DNA of 64,000 bases from Candidatus Dormiibacterota bacterium (GCA_035532035.1 DATKRS010000010.1:43614-107613), one strand, 5' to 3'. Shown: positions 1 through 8,874, numbered from the stretch's first letter. Notes: generated by a model from the letters alone, not told the origin. Translations and numbers: made by a program.

Positions 1-393
1 CTCTCCGTCGAACGAGAGGACCTGGCGCGGCGAGGCGTGCCGCTCTCCGGAGCGCGGCTCGTCGACGGAAGCGGCCTCTCTGAGGCGGACCGCCTCTCAT
101 CCCTGACCATTGCGACGATTCTCGTCCGGGCTCTCGCGATGCCGCAGGAGCGCGGCTTCTACGACCTGTTGCCGCAGGGTGGGCGCAGCGGAACCCTCGA
201 GGGCTATGCCTTCACCTCGGCGCTCGGCCGAGTTCGGGCGAAGACGGGGCACCTGACCGGGGTTTCGTCGCTTGCGGGATATGTCGTATCGCGGCATCAT
301 GGAGTTGTGGCATTTGCATTCATGATCGACGGCTCGCCGGGCGACCCCGACGGCGCTATGGTTCATGCCGTCGACAGAATAGCGGAGTTGTAG
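1..393 (+). CDS. dacB: D-alanyl-D-alanine carboxypeptidase/endopeptidase, PBP4 (S13) type, 3' end only
   Basis: The reading frame is open from the first base, so the gene starts outside the window. The visible 130 residues are the C-terminal part of a peptidase S13 (PBP4/DacB) enzyme, which trims or cleaves peptidoglycan peptides in the periplasm. The DGSGLS box (around residues 22-27 of the fragment), which in this family carries the SxN-equivalent element, and the KTG box followed by HLTGVSSLAGY are both present. The catalytic SxxK would lie upstream, outside the window. The stop at 391 is 14 nt before the malic enzyme start, so the two are probably cotranscribed. Confidence 0.85.
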   Translation, partial: LSVEREDLARRGVPLSGARLVDGSGLSEADRLSSLTIATILVRALAMPQERGFYDLLPQGGRSGTLEGYAFTSALGRVRAKTGHLTGVSSLAGYVVSRHHGVVAFAFMIDGSPGDPDGAMVHAVDRIAEL

Positions 394-407
394 AGGTTCA
401 TACGCGC

Positions 408-1862
408 GTGGCTCAAGTTGCGATCGGCTTCACGCTGATCATGAGAGTTGATTTACCGAACTCACCCGGTGCGTTCGGCATGCTTGCCAATGCCGTGGGC
501 GACGCCGGCGGTGTGATCGTCGCGGTCGACATGCACGGCGTGACGAAAGGTCGCGTCGTTCGAGACGTCACGATCAACGTCAGCTCCGACGTCATCGCCG
601 CGGAAGTGCGTCGCGTCGTGGAGGGGCTGCCTGACGCGCACGTCATCAGCGTCTCCGACTCCACGTTTCTCGCTCATCTCGGTGGGAAGATCACCGTCGA
701 GCCGAAGATCCCCGTCAAGACGCGCCAGGATCTCTCGACGGTTTATACGCCGGGCGTCGCTCGCGTTTCGATGGCGATCGCCGCCGACGCGTCCAAGGCG
801 TTTGCGCTCACGATGAAGCGCAACTCCGTGGCGATCGTCAGCGACGGGACGGCGGTTCTCGGTCTGGGTAACATCGGACCGCTAGGAGCGTTGCCCGTGA
901 TGGAAGGCAAGGCGGTACTCTTCAAGCAGTTCGCCGGGATCAATGCTTTCCCGATCTGCCTCGACACGACCGATGTCGACGAGATCGTCGAAACCGTGCG
1001 TCACATCGCGCCGGTATTCGGCGGCATTAACTTGGAGGACATCTCGGCGCCCAGATGCTTCGAGATCGAGCAGCGTCTGATCGACGCATTGGACATTCCG
1101 GTGATGCACGACGACCAGCATGGAACCGCAGTCGTCATTCTCGCGGGACTCATCAACGCCGGGAAAGTCGTCGGCAAGCGCCTCGAAGACATGCAAGTCG
1201 TCGTCGCGGGAAGCGGCGCCGCGGGAACCGCGACGATCAAGATGCTGCTCGGAGCCGGCGTGCGCGACGTGATCGCCGTCGATCGGCACGGCGCGCTCAA
1301 TCGCGACGAGCGATACGAGGATTCGCATTGGCGCTGGCTCGCCGAGCATACGAACCGGGAGAACCGTCACGGGACCCTCGCGGAGGTTCTGCGGGGCGCG
1401 GACGTCTTCATCGGCGTCTCGGCGCCGGGCATTCTGAAGCCGGCGGACGTTGCGGCGATGGCGCCGTCCCCGATCGTCTTTGCGATGGCGAACCCCACGC
1501 CGGAGATCATGCCGGACGTCGCCGCCCCGGTCGCCGCCGTCGTCGCGACGGGCCGATCCGACTTCCCGAATCAAGTGAACAACTTGCTCGCCTTCCCGGG
1601 AATCTTTCGCGGCGCGCTCGACGTACGTGCGGCGAGGATCACCGACCGGATGAAGCTCGCGGCAGCCTTCGCGATCGCGTCGATCGTCGGCGATGAGGAG
1701 CGTAGCGCGGAGTACATCATCCCGAGCGTCTTCGACCATCGCGTGGTGGATGCGGTTGCGAAGGCGGTGGCGAGCGCGGCTGTCGAGGAAGGCGTCGCGC
1801 GCCGTGCGCTGAACATGGCTGCGGCAGATGGCAGCAGCACGGATTCTGGTCATCGAGGATGA
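408..1862 (+). CDS. NAD(P)-dependent malic enzyme with N-terminal ACT domain
   Basis: This 484-residue protein would oxidatively decarboxylate malate to pyruvate in the cytoplasm. Residues 8-85 form an ACT-like regulatory domain (start LIMRVDLPNSPGAF), a known architecture among bacterial malic enzymes, so amino-acid or other ligand control is likely. The catalytic part shows VYTPGVA (Tyr113), the lysine of MEGKAVL (Lys168), metal ligands in EDISAPRCFEIE and HDDQHGTA, and the Rossmann motif GSGAAG. The GTG start follows the upstream stop by 14 nt. The last 35 bp overlap the next gene in another frame, which points to translational coupling. NAD versus NADP preference cannot be read from the sequence. 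Confidence 0.95.
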   Translation: MAQVAIGFTLIMRVDLPNSPGAFGMLANAVGDAGGVIVAVDMHGVTKGRVVRDVTINVSSDVIAAEVRRVVEGLPDAHVISVSDSTFLAHLGGKITVEPKIPVKTRQDLSTVYTPGVARVSMAIAADASKAFALTMKRNSVAIVSDGTAVLGLGNIGPLGALPVMEGKAVLFKQFAGINAFPICLDTTDVDEIVETVRHIAPVFGGINLEDISAPRCFEIEQRLIDALDIPVMHDDQHGTAVVILAGLINAGKVVGKRLEDMQVVVAGSGAAGTATIKMLLGAGVRDVIAVDRHGALNRDERYEDSHWRWLAEHTNRENRHGTLAEVLRGADVFIGVSAPGILKPADVAAMAPSPIVFAMANPTPEIMPDVAAPVAAVVATGRSDFPNQVNNLLAFPGIFRGALDVRAARITDRMKLAAAFAIASIVGDEERSAEYIIPSVFDHRVVDAVAKAVASAAVEEGVARRALNMAAADGSSTDSGHRG

Positions 1863-2520
1863 TGAAGACGTCGCACGGCTCGAGCGGGTCGTTCTCGAGC
1901 GCTCCGGGTACGACGTGCGCCATGCAGCGACCGGGGCCGAGGGGCTGGACCTCGCGGAGTCCTTCCGGCCCGACGTCGTAATCCTCGACGTCGGCCTGCC
2001 CGACATCTCGGGGCTCGACGTGTGCACGTCGCTCTCCAACTCGAACAGCGCGTTCGTGTTGATGGTGAGCGGACATTCGCGCGAACAGGACATCCTGCTC
2101 GGGCTCGGGCTCGGCGCCGACGATTACATCACGAAGCCGTTCTCCGGAAACGAGCTCGTTGCGCGCGTGGCGTCGTTCTTGCGCCGGCGCGAGCGGCTGC
2201 TCAATAAGCAGGAAGGCGAGTCGAGCCTGGAGTTCGGCGATGCGCACCTCGATCGAAACTTTCACACGCTGGTGCGAAACGGCAAGAGCGTCGCGCTCAC
2301 GGCACTCGAGTTTCGCCTGCTTTGGTTTCTCGCCGAGGCCGAAGGAAGGCTTCTCACGCGCGCGCAAATTCTCGAACAGGTTTGGAACGACACGTCCGGC
2401 GTTCCGACGCGCGTCGTCGACGTTCACGTTGCGGCGCTCAGAAAAAAGATTGCCGAAGTCGACGCGCCGGTCGATCTCTCCAGCGTGCGCGGCATCGGAT
2501 ATCGCCTCGACAAGAGATAG
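1828..2520 (+). CDS. OmpR/PhoB-family response regulator, orphan
   Basis: The 230-residue protein has a CheY-like receiver at residues 5-115, with acidic pocket EDDED, phospho-acceptor Asp54 in ILDVGLPD, Ser81 and Lys103 in ITKPF. A winged-helix DNA-binding domain follows at about 135-229 and ends in the usual RGIGYRL. No histidine kinase gene is adjacent, so its partner must be encoded elsewhere. The ATG sits inside the 3' end of the malic enzyme gene. It cannot be moved downstream because the first beta strand (ARILVIEDD) begins almost at residue 1. Targets are unknown; the following secreted-protein gene 14 nt downstream may be cotranscribed. Confidence 0.93.
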   Translation: MAAARILVIEDDEDVARLERVVLERSGYDVRHAATGAEGLDLAESFRPDVVILDVGLPDISGLDVCTSLSNSNSAFVLMVSGHSREQDILLGLGLGADDYITKPFSGNELVARVASFLRRRERLLNKQEGESSLEFGDAHLDRNFHTLVRNGKSVALTALEFRLLWFLAEAEGRLLTRAQILEQVWNDTSGVPTRVVDVHVAALRKKIAEVDAPVDLSSVRGIGYRLDKR

Positions 2521-2534
2521 ATGACGAATATCGC

Positions 2535-4874
2535 ATGAGAACCCGCGCTTTCGCAACGGCGGCGGTAGCCGCCGTTTTCTTCGGTGCGGCACCGCGTCAC
2601 GTGCCACTGACCGTGTACGGCGCCCCAGCGGGAACGCGGCCTGCGGGCGCGTCGGCGCAGCGGCCGACCGCCGCAGTTCTCCCCGACGGTCGCATCAGCG
2701 CGCCGATCGGCGACACGATCTTCGTCGGAACGAATCCGCAAGGCGTTGCGCTTTCGCCGGACGGGCGTTTTGCGGTCGTGAGCGATGACGCAGAGGCGCC
2801 GGATGCCGGGCCGATTGCCGCTGCGAGCGCACTCGTTGCGGGGTACGCGCTCACGGTGGTGGACACGCAAAGCATGCACGTGACCGACGTCTACCACGAC
2901 GCCGCGGCTACGTTTTCTCCCGGCGTTGCCGTGCTTTCCGATCCGCGCAATCCGGCCCAAACGCTCGTCCTCGCGTGCGACGGCGTACACGACGTCCTTC
3001 GCGTCTTCGATCTTTCGTTCGACGGAAAGCTGAAGCCGGAGCCGCCGATCGTACTTCCCCTGGCTTCATCTCCCGGTTACGCGGGCGATCGCAGAGCCGG
3101 ACCGACGGCCATCGCGATGTCTTCCGACGGGCGCATCGCTTACGTCGTCGAACGCGTCGGAGACGTCGTTGCTGCAGTCGACGTTGCGTCGCGTACCGTT
3201 CTCAACGGTGCACCGGTCGGGTTGGACCCGTCCGTCGCAGCGGCGGTAGACGGGCGCGTCTACGTTGCGAACGCCGGCCTTTCCGCCTATCGCAGCCGCT
3301 CGAATCCATCCCGGGCGGCGACGTTTGCGCAGCCGAACGTCGATCCGTTGAGGGCGTCATCGCTCGCGATCGTTCCGCTCGACGCGCGCGGCGCGCTGAA
3401 CGACAACCCGAGCACGATCGCGTTTCTGCGCATGGATCCGATCCCCGACGGGACGCAGGAGATAGGAGGAATCGTCCCGAGCGCGCTCGTCACGCGAGCG
3501 GATGGATCGTATGCGTACGTCGCGCTGGCGAACGTCGATCGCGTCGCGATCGTCGATCTGCGCGGCACCGCGCACGTGACGGACGGACTCGATCTCCGGC
3601 TGTTTCCCGATGCTCCGTACGGCACGCAGCCGAGCGCCGAAGTTCTCGCCGCGGACGGTTCGCGGCTGTACGTTGCGCTCGCCGGCCTCAACGCCGTCGC
3701 CGTTCTCGACGCGCACGATGGGGCAACGCTGCACAGGCTCGGCTTGATTCCTACGGGATGGTACCCGTCGGCCCTCGCTCTGTCGCATGACGGCCGGTTT
3801 CTCTACATAGCCGACGCAGAGGGAGTCGACGGCTGGGGCCTTTTGCAGCGCGTCGATCTCGCCCATCTTCCGCTCGGACCGACGACGCTCTCCGCGCTCC
3901 GCTACAACCGGACCGCCGCTTATGCAAAGAGCAATCCGCTGGTGCCGCCGCTGCGTTCGGGACAGCGCTCGAATGCGATCCGTCACGTCGTGTACGTTTC
4001 CGTAGGGATCGACGACTACGATGCGATGCTCGGCGACTTGGTGGACGCCTCCGGGAGGCCGCATGGGAATGGCGCGCCCTCGTACGCGCTCTACCCGCAG
4101 AGCGCGACGCCAAACCTGCACGCGCTCGCGCGCGACTTTGCGCTCGCCGACAACGTATACGCCGCAGGTGACCCGGCGGCCGCTCTGCAATTGGCGACGG
4201 CGGGAACGGTCACCTTGCCCGTCGAGCGGGACGACGCGAATCCCGCAGATCCGCAGTCCTATCCGCGAGCGGGCTTTCTCTTCAACGCACTGCAGCGGGC
4301 GCATGAAAGTTTCCGCGACTACGGCGCGCTCCTCGACGTCTCGGGCTATCGCAATGGGCTGTACACGCTCGACGTACCGGTGTTGGCGGCGCTCGACGGC
4401 AGCGTCGATACGGCATATTCCACGTCGGCTCCCGGCACCGACGATGCCATGGCGCGCGAGTTCGCGCGCGATTACGGCGTGTTGTCGCAGGAGGGCAAGG
4501 TTCCCGATTTCAGTTTCGTCTGGCTGCCCACGGCACCCGGCGGCGAAGCAGCCGCCGATCGCGCACTCGGGCGCGTCGTCGATGCGATCTCGCATTCGCC
4601 GCAATGGAGCAGTACGGCGATATTCGTCGTGCCGGAGTCGTTCGAGACCCGTCGCGATCACGTCGACGGCTCGCGCATCTACGCGGTCGTGGTATCGCCG
4701 TACGCGCGTCGCGGCTTCGTCGATAGTGAGCATCTGTCGATTGCGAGCGTGGTGAAGACGGAGGAGGAGATCCTGGGCTTACCGCCTCTGGCGACGAGCG
4801 ATCTGCTCGCATCGGACCTCGCGGCGTGCTTCGCGGCGAGCCCGAACCCGGCACCGTTCACGGCACTCCCCTAG
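2535..4874 (+). CDS. secreted YVTN beta-propeller protein with degenerate alkaline-phosphatase-like domain
   Basis: The ATG at 2535 gives a 779-residue product with a signal peptide (MRTRAFATAAVAAVFFGAA). Residues of about 50-470 carry YncE-type propeller repeats (GVALSPDGRFAVVSDD, YAYVALANVDRVAIVDL, LALSHDGRFLYIAD). The C-terminal third aligns by eye with the phosphoesterase half of the known bifunctional YncE/alkaline-phosphatase-family proteins: RHVVYVSVGIDDYDAMLGDL, ALARDFALADNVYAAGD, SSTAIFVV, RDHVDGSR, VVSPYARRGFVD. The usual ENRTYD nucleophile/metal motif reads SVGIDDYD, the EDD segment reads PES, and the His of DHVDxHR is Ser. I therefore expect a non-catalytic extracytoplasmic domain. 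The longer frame beginning at 2322 lies inside the regulator gene and was rejected. Confidence 0.85.
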   Translation: MRTRAFATAAVAAVFFGAAPRHVPLTVYGAPAGTRPAGASAQRPTAAVLPDGRISAPIGDTIFVGTNPQGVALSPDGRFAVVSDDAEAPDAGPIAAASALVAGYALTVVDTQSMHVTDVYHDAAATFSPGVAVLSDPRNPAQTLVLACDGVHDVLRVFDLSFDGKLKPEPPIVLPLASSPGYAGDRRAGPTAIAMSSDGRIAYVVERVGDVVAAVDVASRTVLNGAPVGLDPSVAAAVDGRVYVANAGLSAYRSRSNPSRAATFAQPNVDPLRASSLAIVPLDARGALNDNPSTIAFLRMDPIPDGTQEIGGIVPSALVTRADGSYAYVALANVDRVAIVDLRGTAHVTDGLDLRLFPDAPYGTQPSAEVLAADGSRLYVALAGLNAVAVLDAHDGATLHRLGLIPTGWYPSALALSHDGRFLYIADAEGVDGWGLLQRVDLAHLPLGPTTLSALRYNRTAAYAKSNPLVPPLRSGQRSNAIRHVVYVSVGIDDYDAMLGDLVDASGRPHGNGAPSYALYPQSATPNLHALARDFALADNVYAAGDPAAALQLATAGTVTLPVERDDANPADPQSYPRAGFLFNALQRAHESFRDYGALLDVSGYRNGLYTLDVPVLAALDGSVDTAYSTSAPGTDDAMAREFARDYGVLSQEGKVPDFSFVWLPTAPGGEAAADRALGRVVDAISHSPQWSSTAIFVVPESFETRRDHVDGSRIYAVVVSPYARRGFVDSEHLSIASVVKTEEEILGLPPLATSDLLASDLAACFAASPNPAPFTALP

Positions 4875-4907
4875 GCCTCGCTCGTCCGAGGTGCGAACAC
4901 CCGGGTG

Positions 4908-5741
4908 ATGACCCAGTGCGCCGTGGCATACGGGCCCCGACTCATCGTAGCGCCGACGGCGACGATGCGCTCCGCGCTCGTCGTGCGTCCGACGCTCGCG
5001 ATCGAGCGTGGCAAGCCGTTGAACGGCGAGCCCGGCGCGATCCTGGCAAGAGCCGTGGAGCAGCATGCGGTGCTCGTACGGACGCTTCGCTACTTCGACG
5101 TCGACGTGCGCGTCCTGGACGCGAGCGGCGACGATTCGCATGCGTGCGCCGTTGCCGACGCGGCGATGCTCTTCGAAAACGGCGCGTTGCTCATGCGCCC
5201 GTCTTCGATGAGCCGCCGCGCCGAGATCGATCACATTGCGGCGGAGCTCTGCGCGATCGACATCCCGCTCGCGGGTAGGATCGCGCCGCCCGGCTTGCTC
5301 GACGGTACCGACGTCCTGCTGATCGAGAACACCGCCTTCGTCGGCGCGGGTACGCGAGGCAACGCAATCGGACGCAACGGATTCGCCACGGTCGCGCGCG
5401 CGAGCGGCTTCAACGTCGTCGAAGTTCCTCTCGCAGCGGGCGTCGCGTCTCTGCAGAGCGTCGTGGGCGTGGCGGGCCCGCAGACCATCGTTCTCGCGCC
5501 GGGTTGCGTAGATGCCGCCGCGTTCTCGGATTTTCGGACGATCGAGTTGGAGCGCGGCGAAGAGCTTGGTGCCGGCGTGCTCTGCCTCGGTCAAAACCAC
5601 GTTATTGCCGACGTGCGCTACCGCACCGCGCTCCAGCGCATGCGCCGCGCCGGCATCACCGTGGAAGGCATCGACCTCTACGAGTTCGAGAAGATCGGCA
5701 TCACACCGTCGATGTTGGTCCTGCCGCTTCGGCGGGAGTAG
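4908..5741 (+). CDS. DDAH/amidinotransferase-fold protein lacking the catalytic Cys and His
   Basis: The product (277 residues from ATG 4908; an in-frame GTG lies at 4905) has the beta/alpha-propeller signature of dimethylarginine dimethylaminohydrolase relatives: RPSSMSRRAEIDHI, DGTDVLLIENTAFVGAGTRGN, and a C-terminal YEFEKIGITPSM. In active family members the His lies in an LHLK-type motif and the nucleophilic Cys in LTCxS near the C-terminus. Here the matching stretches read GVASLQS and ITPSM, so both catalytic residues appear to be gone. It probably binds a guanidino compound or serves as a structural homologue and is not a hydrolase. It lies between the propeller and metallophosphoesterase genes with gaps of 33 nt and 8 nt. 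Confidence 0.75.
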   Translation: MTQCAVAYGPRLIVAPTATMRSALVVRPTLAIERGKPLNGEPGAILARAVEQHAVLVRTLRYFDVDVRVLDASGDDSHACAVADAAMLFENGALLMRPSSMSRRAEIDHIAAELCAIDIPLAGRIAPPGLLDGTDVLLIENTAFVGAGTRGNAIGRNGFATVARASGFNVVEVPLAAGVASLQSVVGVAGPQTIVLAPGCVDAAAFSDFRTIELERGEELGAGVLCLGQNHVIADVRYRTALQRMRRAGITVEGIDLYEFEKIGITPSMLVLPLRRE

Positions 5742-5749
5742 CGCCGAGC

Positions 5750-6481
5750 GTGCAGCGCGTCGCGATCCTCTCCGACATCCATGGAAACCTCGTCGCGCTC
5801 GATGCCTGCTTGGCCGATCTCGTCGCGCAAGGCGGCGCCGATGCGATCGTTGCCGCAGGCGATCTCTGTCTGGACGGGCCGCGCCCGAAGAAAGTACTGC
5901 AGCGCCTCGAGGAAGTCGGCGCACAATGCGTACGCGGTAATACCGAACGGTTCATCGCGGGCATCGGCGAAGAGAAGTTCTCGCCCGGCGAAGCGGCGCA
6001 ACTTGCGTGGACACGCAAGCAGCTCGGTGAGAAGTGGATCGCCTGGATGCGCGAGCTTCCTTTTGCGATGCGCGTCGGCGAGTCGCACAACGAGTTGTTG
6101 ATCGTTCACGCCAATCCAACGAACGATACAGAGCACGTGTGGCCGGAGGCAGACGAGGAAACGCTGAAGAGATTGATCGGCGAGGAACGGGCTGCTACGA
6201 TCGCGTTCGGTCACTTGCACCTGCCGTACGTGCGCCACTGGCGTGGAACGATGCTCGTTGACGTCGCATCCGTCGGCCTGCCGAAGGACGGCGATCCACG
6301 CGCGAGTTATGCGCTGTTCACCGAACGCGAAGGCGGCTGGGAGGTGAAGCACCGGCGCGTAGCCTTCGACGTGAAGAAGGTAGCAACGCAGCTTGCCGAC
6401 TGCGGCATCCCGGAGAGCGCCGAGCTCATCGCGACCCTGCGCAGGCACCGCTACAAACGGTTGAAAGGATCGATCCCGTAG
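5750..6481 (+). CDS. calcineurin-like metallophosphoesterase (YfcE/MJ0936-like)
   Basis: The 243-residue protein carries the full dinuclear-metal phosphoesterase set: SDIHGN at residues 8-13, GDLCLDG, RGNTER, VHANP and FGHLHLP. Relatives hydrolyse phosphodiesters or small phosphomonoesters, and the substrate cannot be inferred here. The GTG start lies 8 nt after the preceding stop. The longer frame that extends upstream runs through the DDAH-like gene and has no support. The stop is 3 nt before the ABC ATPase start, so this gene is in the same plus-strand transcription unit. Confidence 0.88.
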   Translation: MQRVAILSDIHGNLVALDACLADLVAQGGADAIVAAGDLCLDGPRPKKVLQRLEEVGAQCVRGNTERFIAGIGEEKFSPGEAAQLAWTRKQLGEKWIAWMRELPFAMRVGESHNELLIVHANPTNDTEHVWPEADEETLKRLIGEERAATIAFGHLHLPYVRHWRGTMLVDVASVGLPKDGDPRASYALFTEREGGWEVKHRRVAFDVKKVATQLADCGIPESAELIATLRRHRYKRLKGSIP

Positions 6482-6484
6482 CGC

Positions 6485-7207
6485 GTGAGCGTTGCTGCAA
6501 TCGAGATCGATGGGCTGACGAAGCGCTACGACGACATCGTCGCGGTCGACGATATTTCTCTGCGGGTCGAAGACGGAAGCTTTTTCGGTTTTCTCGGGCG
6601 TAACGGCGCGGGGAAGACCACGACGATCAACGCGATCGTGGGGCTTGCCCGTAGGAGCAGCGGCTCCATTCGCATCTTCGGCTTCGACAACGAGCGCGAA
6701 TGGCGGCAGGCGCGGCGCTTCGTCGGGCTCGCTCCGCAGGAGTTCAACTTCGATCGCTATCTCTCGATTCGCGATGTGCTGATCTTCCAAGCGGGGTACT
6801 ACGGGTTGCGCGGGCGCGCCGTCGCGGCGCGTGCCGACGAGCTCCTGGAGCGCTTTGGCCTGACGCGCCGCGCGCGCGTCGAGTACACGAAGATCTCCGG
6901 CGGGCAGAAGCGCCGCCTGACGCTCGCTCGCGCCCTCATCCACCAGCCGCGCCTGCTGATTCTCGACGAGCCCACCGCCGGTGTCGACGTCGAGCAGCGG
7001 CTCGAGTTGTGGGCGCTGCTTCGAGAGCTGAACGCAGATGGGTTGACCATCTTCCTGACGACGCACTATCTGGAAGAGGCTGAAGAGCTCTGCAAGCGCA
7101 TCGCGATTATTCGCGACGGACGCATCATCACGGAGCAAGCGACGGAACAGCTCGTGCGGGAAGGCGAGAATCTTCAGGACGTGTTCTTGGAGCTCGTTAG
7201 GCAATGA
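6485..7207 (+). CDS. ABC-2 type exporter, ATP-binding subunit
   Basis: This 240-residue ATPase would energise export through the permease encoded next. It shows Walker A GRNGAGKT (residues 39-46), the Q-loop in LAPQEF, signature SGGQKRR, Walker B LLILDEPTAGVD and the H-loop in LTTHYLEEAEEL. The order matches the drug/lipid/polysaccharide exporter (DrrA/NodI-like, CcmA) group. The gene overlaps the permease by 4 nt (ATGA), which is typical of a two-gene ABC-2 exporter. The cargo is unknown. Confidence 0.95.
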   Translation: MSVAAIEIDGLTKRYDDIVAVDDISLRVEDGSFFGFLGRNGAGKTTTINAIVGLARRSSGSIRIFGFDNEREWRQARRFVGLAPQEFNFDRYLSIRDVLIFQAGYYGLRGRAVAARADELLERFGLTRRARVEYTKISGGQKRRLTLARALIHQPRLLILDEPTAGVDVEQRLELWALLRELNADGLTIFLTTHYLEEAEELCKRIAIIRDGRIITEQATEQLVREGENLQDVFLELVRQ

Positions 7208-7971
7208 CGGTCAACGCCGTGGGCTTGTGGACGCTCACGAAGCGCGAGCTGATCCGCAGCGTGAAGATCATCAACCAAGTGATCTGGCCGCCGATTATCA
7301 CGACGCTGCTCTACGTGTACGTCTTCGGCATGGCAATCGGAAGCCGGATACCGCACGTGCAAGGAGTGACCTACGCGCAGTTTCTCGTCCCGGGGCTCAT
7401 CATGCTGCAAACGATCGATTCGTCGTACGGCGAATGCTCGAGCTCGGTCTTCCAAGGCCGCTTCATGAATCACATCCAAGAGCTGCTGATCGCGCCGATG
7501 TCCGCGGCGGAGGTGCTCGCCGGATTCGTCTTCGGGAGCCTCGTCCGCGCGCTCATCATCGCCGGGCTCATCACGATTCTCGGCGCGCTGCTCGTGCACA
7601 CGCTGCCCAGCGACTGGACGACCTACCTCGTGGTGCTGGTACTCGTCGCGGTGCTCTTCTCGGCACTCGGAATCATCTTCGGGTTGCTCGCCGAGAAGTT
7701 CGACCATCTGGCCGTCCTGACGACGTTCGTCATCACCCCACTCACGTTCGTCGGCGGCGTCTTCACGGCAGCCACGATGCTCCCGCCTGCGCTGCGCACG
7801 CTCGAGCTCGCGAATCCGATTTTCTACACGATCGACGCCTTCCGGCGAAGCTATACGGGCCAGAGTTTTCTCGCGCCGGCCTATTCGATCGGCGCGATCG
7901 CGCTGCTCTGCGTCGTCACTCTGGCCATCGCGTGGCGCATGATCGCTCTCGGCGTCAAACTGCGCACGTAG
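7204..7971 (+). CDS. ABC-2 type exporter, permease subunit
   Basis: The 255-residue integral membrane protein has about six hydrophobic helices and the ABC-2 (DrrB/NodJ-like) pattern, including YAQFLVPGLIMLQ and the late segment TPLTFVGGVFTAATMLPPAL. It would form the channel of a homodimeric exporter with the upstream ATPase, to which it is joined by an ATGA overlap. A short TAGGG-TTT-CCCTA inverted repeat covers the stop codon (7969-7981) between this gene and the convergent MBL gene. Confidence 0.93.
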   Translation: MTVNAVGLWTLTKRELIRSVKIINQVIWPPIITTLLYVYVFGMAIGSRIPHVQGVTYAQFLVPGLIMLQTIDSSYGECSSSVFQGRFMNHIQELLIAPMSAAEVLAGFVFGSLVRALIIAGLITILGALLVHTLPSDWTTYLVVLVLVAVLFSALGIIFGLLAEKFDHLAVLTTFVITPLTFVGGVFTAATMLPPALRTLELANPIFYTIDAFRRSYTGQSFLAPAYSIGAIALLCVVTLAIAWRMIALGVKLRT

Positions 7972-7985
7972 GGTTTCCCTAGCCG

Positions 7986-8819
7986 TCAGCCGCTGAAGAA
8001 GGGGTTGTGGGCGCGTTCCTGCGCGATCGTGGAGGGCGGTCCGTGCCCGGGCATGACGACGGTGTCGTCCGGGAGCGTGAAGAGCTTCGTGCGCACCGAG
8101 GTAAGGATGTCGTCATACGTAGAGACGTCGCCGTACGCGCCGCCGACGCTGCCGGCGAAGAGCGTATCGCCCGTGAACACCGTTGACCTGAAGAGGTAGG
8201 AAGAAGAACCGTCCGTGTGCCCCGGCGTGTGGAGCATGCGCACGCGCACCTCGTCGCCGAAGGGAAGCTCCTCGCCGTCGCGCACGCGAAGCGCCCGGTC
8301 GGCGAGCGGGCCGATCGCGTGAACGTCGAGCTCGTGCATGACGATCTGCGCCGCGGGAAACGCAGCCGCTACGTCGGCCGTCGCGTCGCAATGGTCTGCG
8401 TGTTTGTGCGTGATCAGGACGTACTGCAGATGGTAGTCGCCGTCGCGCAGGATGCGCAGAAGATTCTCGGGCACGCCAGCCGGATCGACGAGGGCCGCGC
8501 GACGGCTGCCGGCCAGGAAGAACACGTATCCGTTGCTTGGGTGTGGCTGTTGCGGATGATGGCGCACGTCGGGCGCTTCTACCGGCTGCGGATACCACCG
8601 GCCCGCAGCCGAGTCGGCGAGGTGTCCTGGATCGAGCCTCAAGACCCGCGCTACGGCGCGTGCTTCGTCCTCGCCGACAGTTCCCCGGCCTGCGGCCCAT
8701 GCGGCAATGGTAGCAGCTGCGATGCCGGTCGCCCGCGCCATATCCTCGGCATCGGTGCGGGTTCCGAGCATCGCCTTGCGGAGTACGTCGCCGAATTCAT
8801 CCTCGAGAGGCAGGTGCAT
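7986..8819 (-). CDS. XRE-type helix-turn-helix domain fused to a metallo-beta-lactamase-fold hydrolase
   Basis: The N-terminal ~65 residues look like a Cro/CI-type HTH (EDMARATGIAAATIAAWAAGRG, then a helix ending RLDPGHLAD). The rest is a glyoxalase-II-like MBL domain: NGYVFFLAG, THKHADHCD (metal-binding HxHxDH), HTPGHTDGSSSYL, FTGDTLFAGS and MPGHGPPST. MBL enzymes of this type hydrolyse thioesters or related bonds using two metals. The ATG at 8819 gives 277 residues and leaves a 55-bp divergent promoter space before trxB. An upstream ATG at 8870 would add 17 residues and abut trxB. Fusion of a DNA-binding domain to a hydrolase suggests a metabolite-responsive regulator or protein-protein contact. 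Confidence 0.85.
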   Translation of the reverse strand: MHLPLEDEFGDVLRKAMLGTRTDAEDMARATGIAAATIAAWAAGRGTVGEDEARAVARVLRLDPGHLADSAAGRWYPQPVEAPDVRHHPQQPHPSNGYVFFLAGSRRAALVDPAGVPENLLRILRDGDYHLQYVLITHKHADHCDATADVAAAFPAAQIVMHELDVHAIGPLADRALRVRDGEELPFGDEVRVRMLHTPGHTDGSSSYLFRSTVFTGDTLFAGSVGGAYGDVSTYDDILTSVRTKLFTLPDDTVVMPGHGPPSTIAQERAHNPFFSG

Positions 8820-8874
8820 CCACGCATCTTCGGTGCAACCGGAGGCGACACCGCCGTGGTCGAAGCGCATGAAG

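Noticed and set aside
882..2093. 403-residue minus-strand frame
   Set aside because: Antisense to the malic enzyme and response regulator; no recognisable motif.
3357..4733. 458-residue minus-strand frame
   Set aside because: Antisense to the YVTN/phosphoesterase gene with repeated blade motifs; no domain.
7969..7981. 5-bp inverted repeat across the permease stop
   Set aside because: The stem is too short and lacks a U-tract, so it is not called a terminator.
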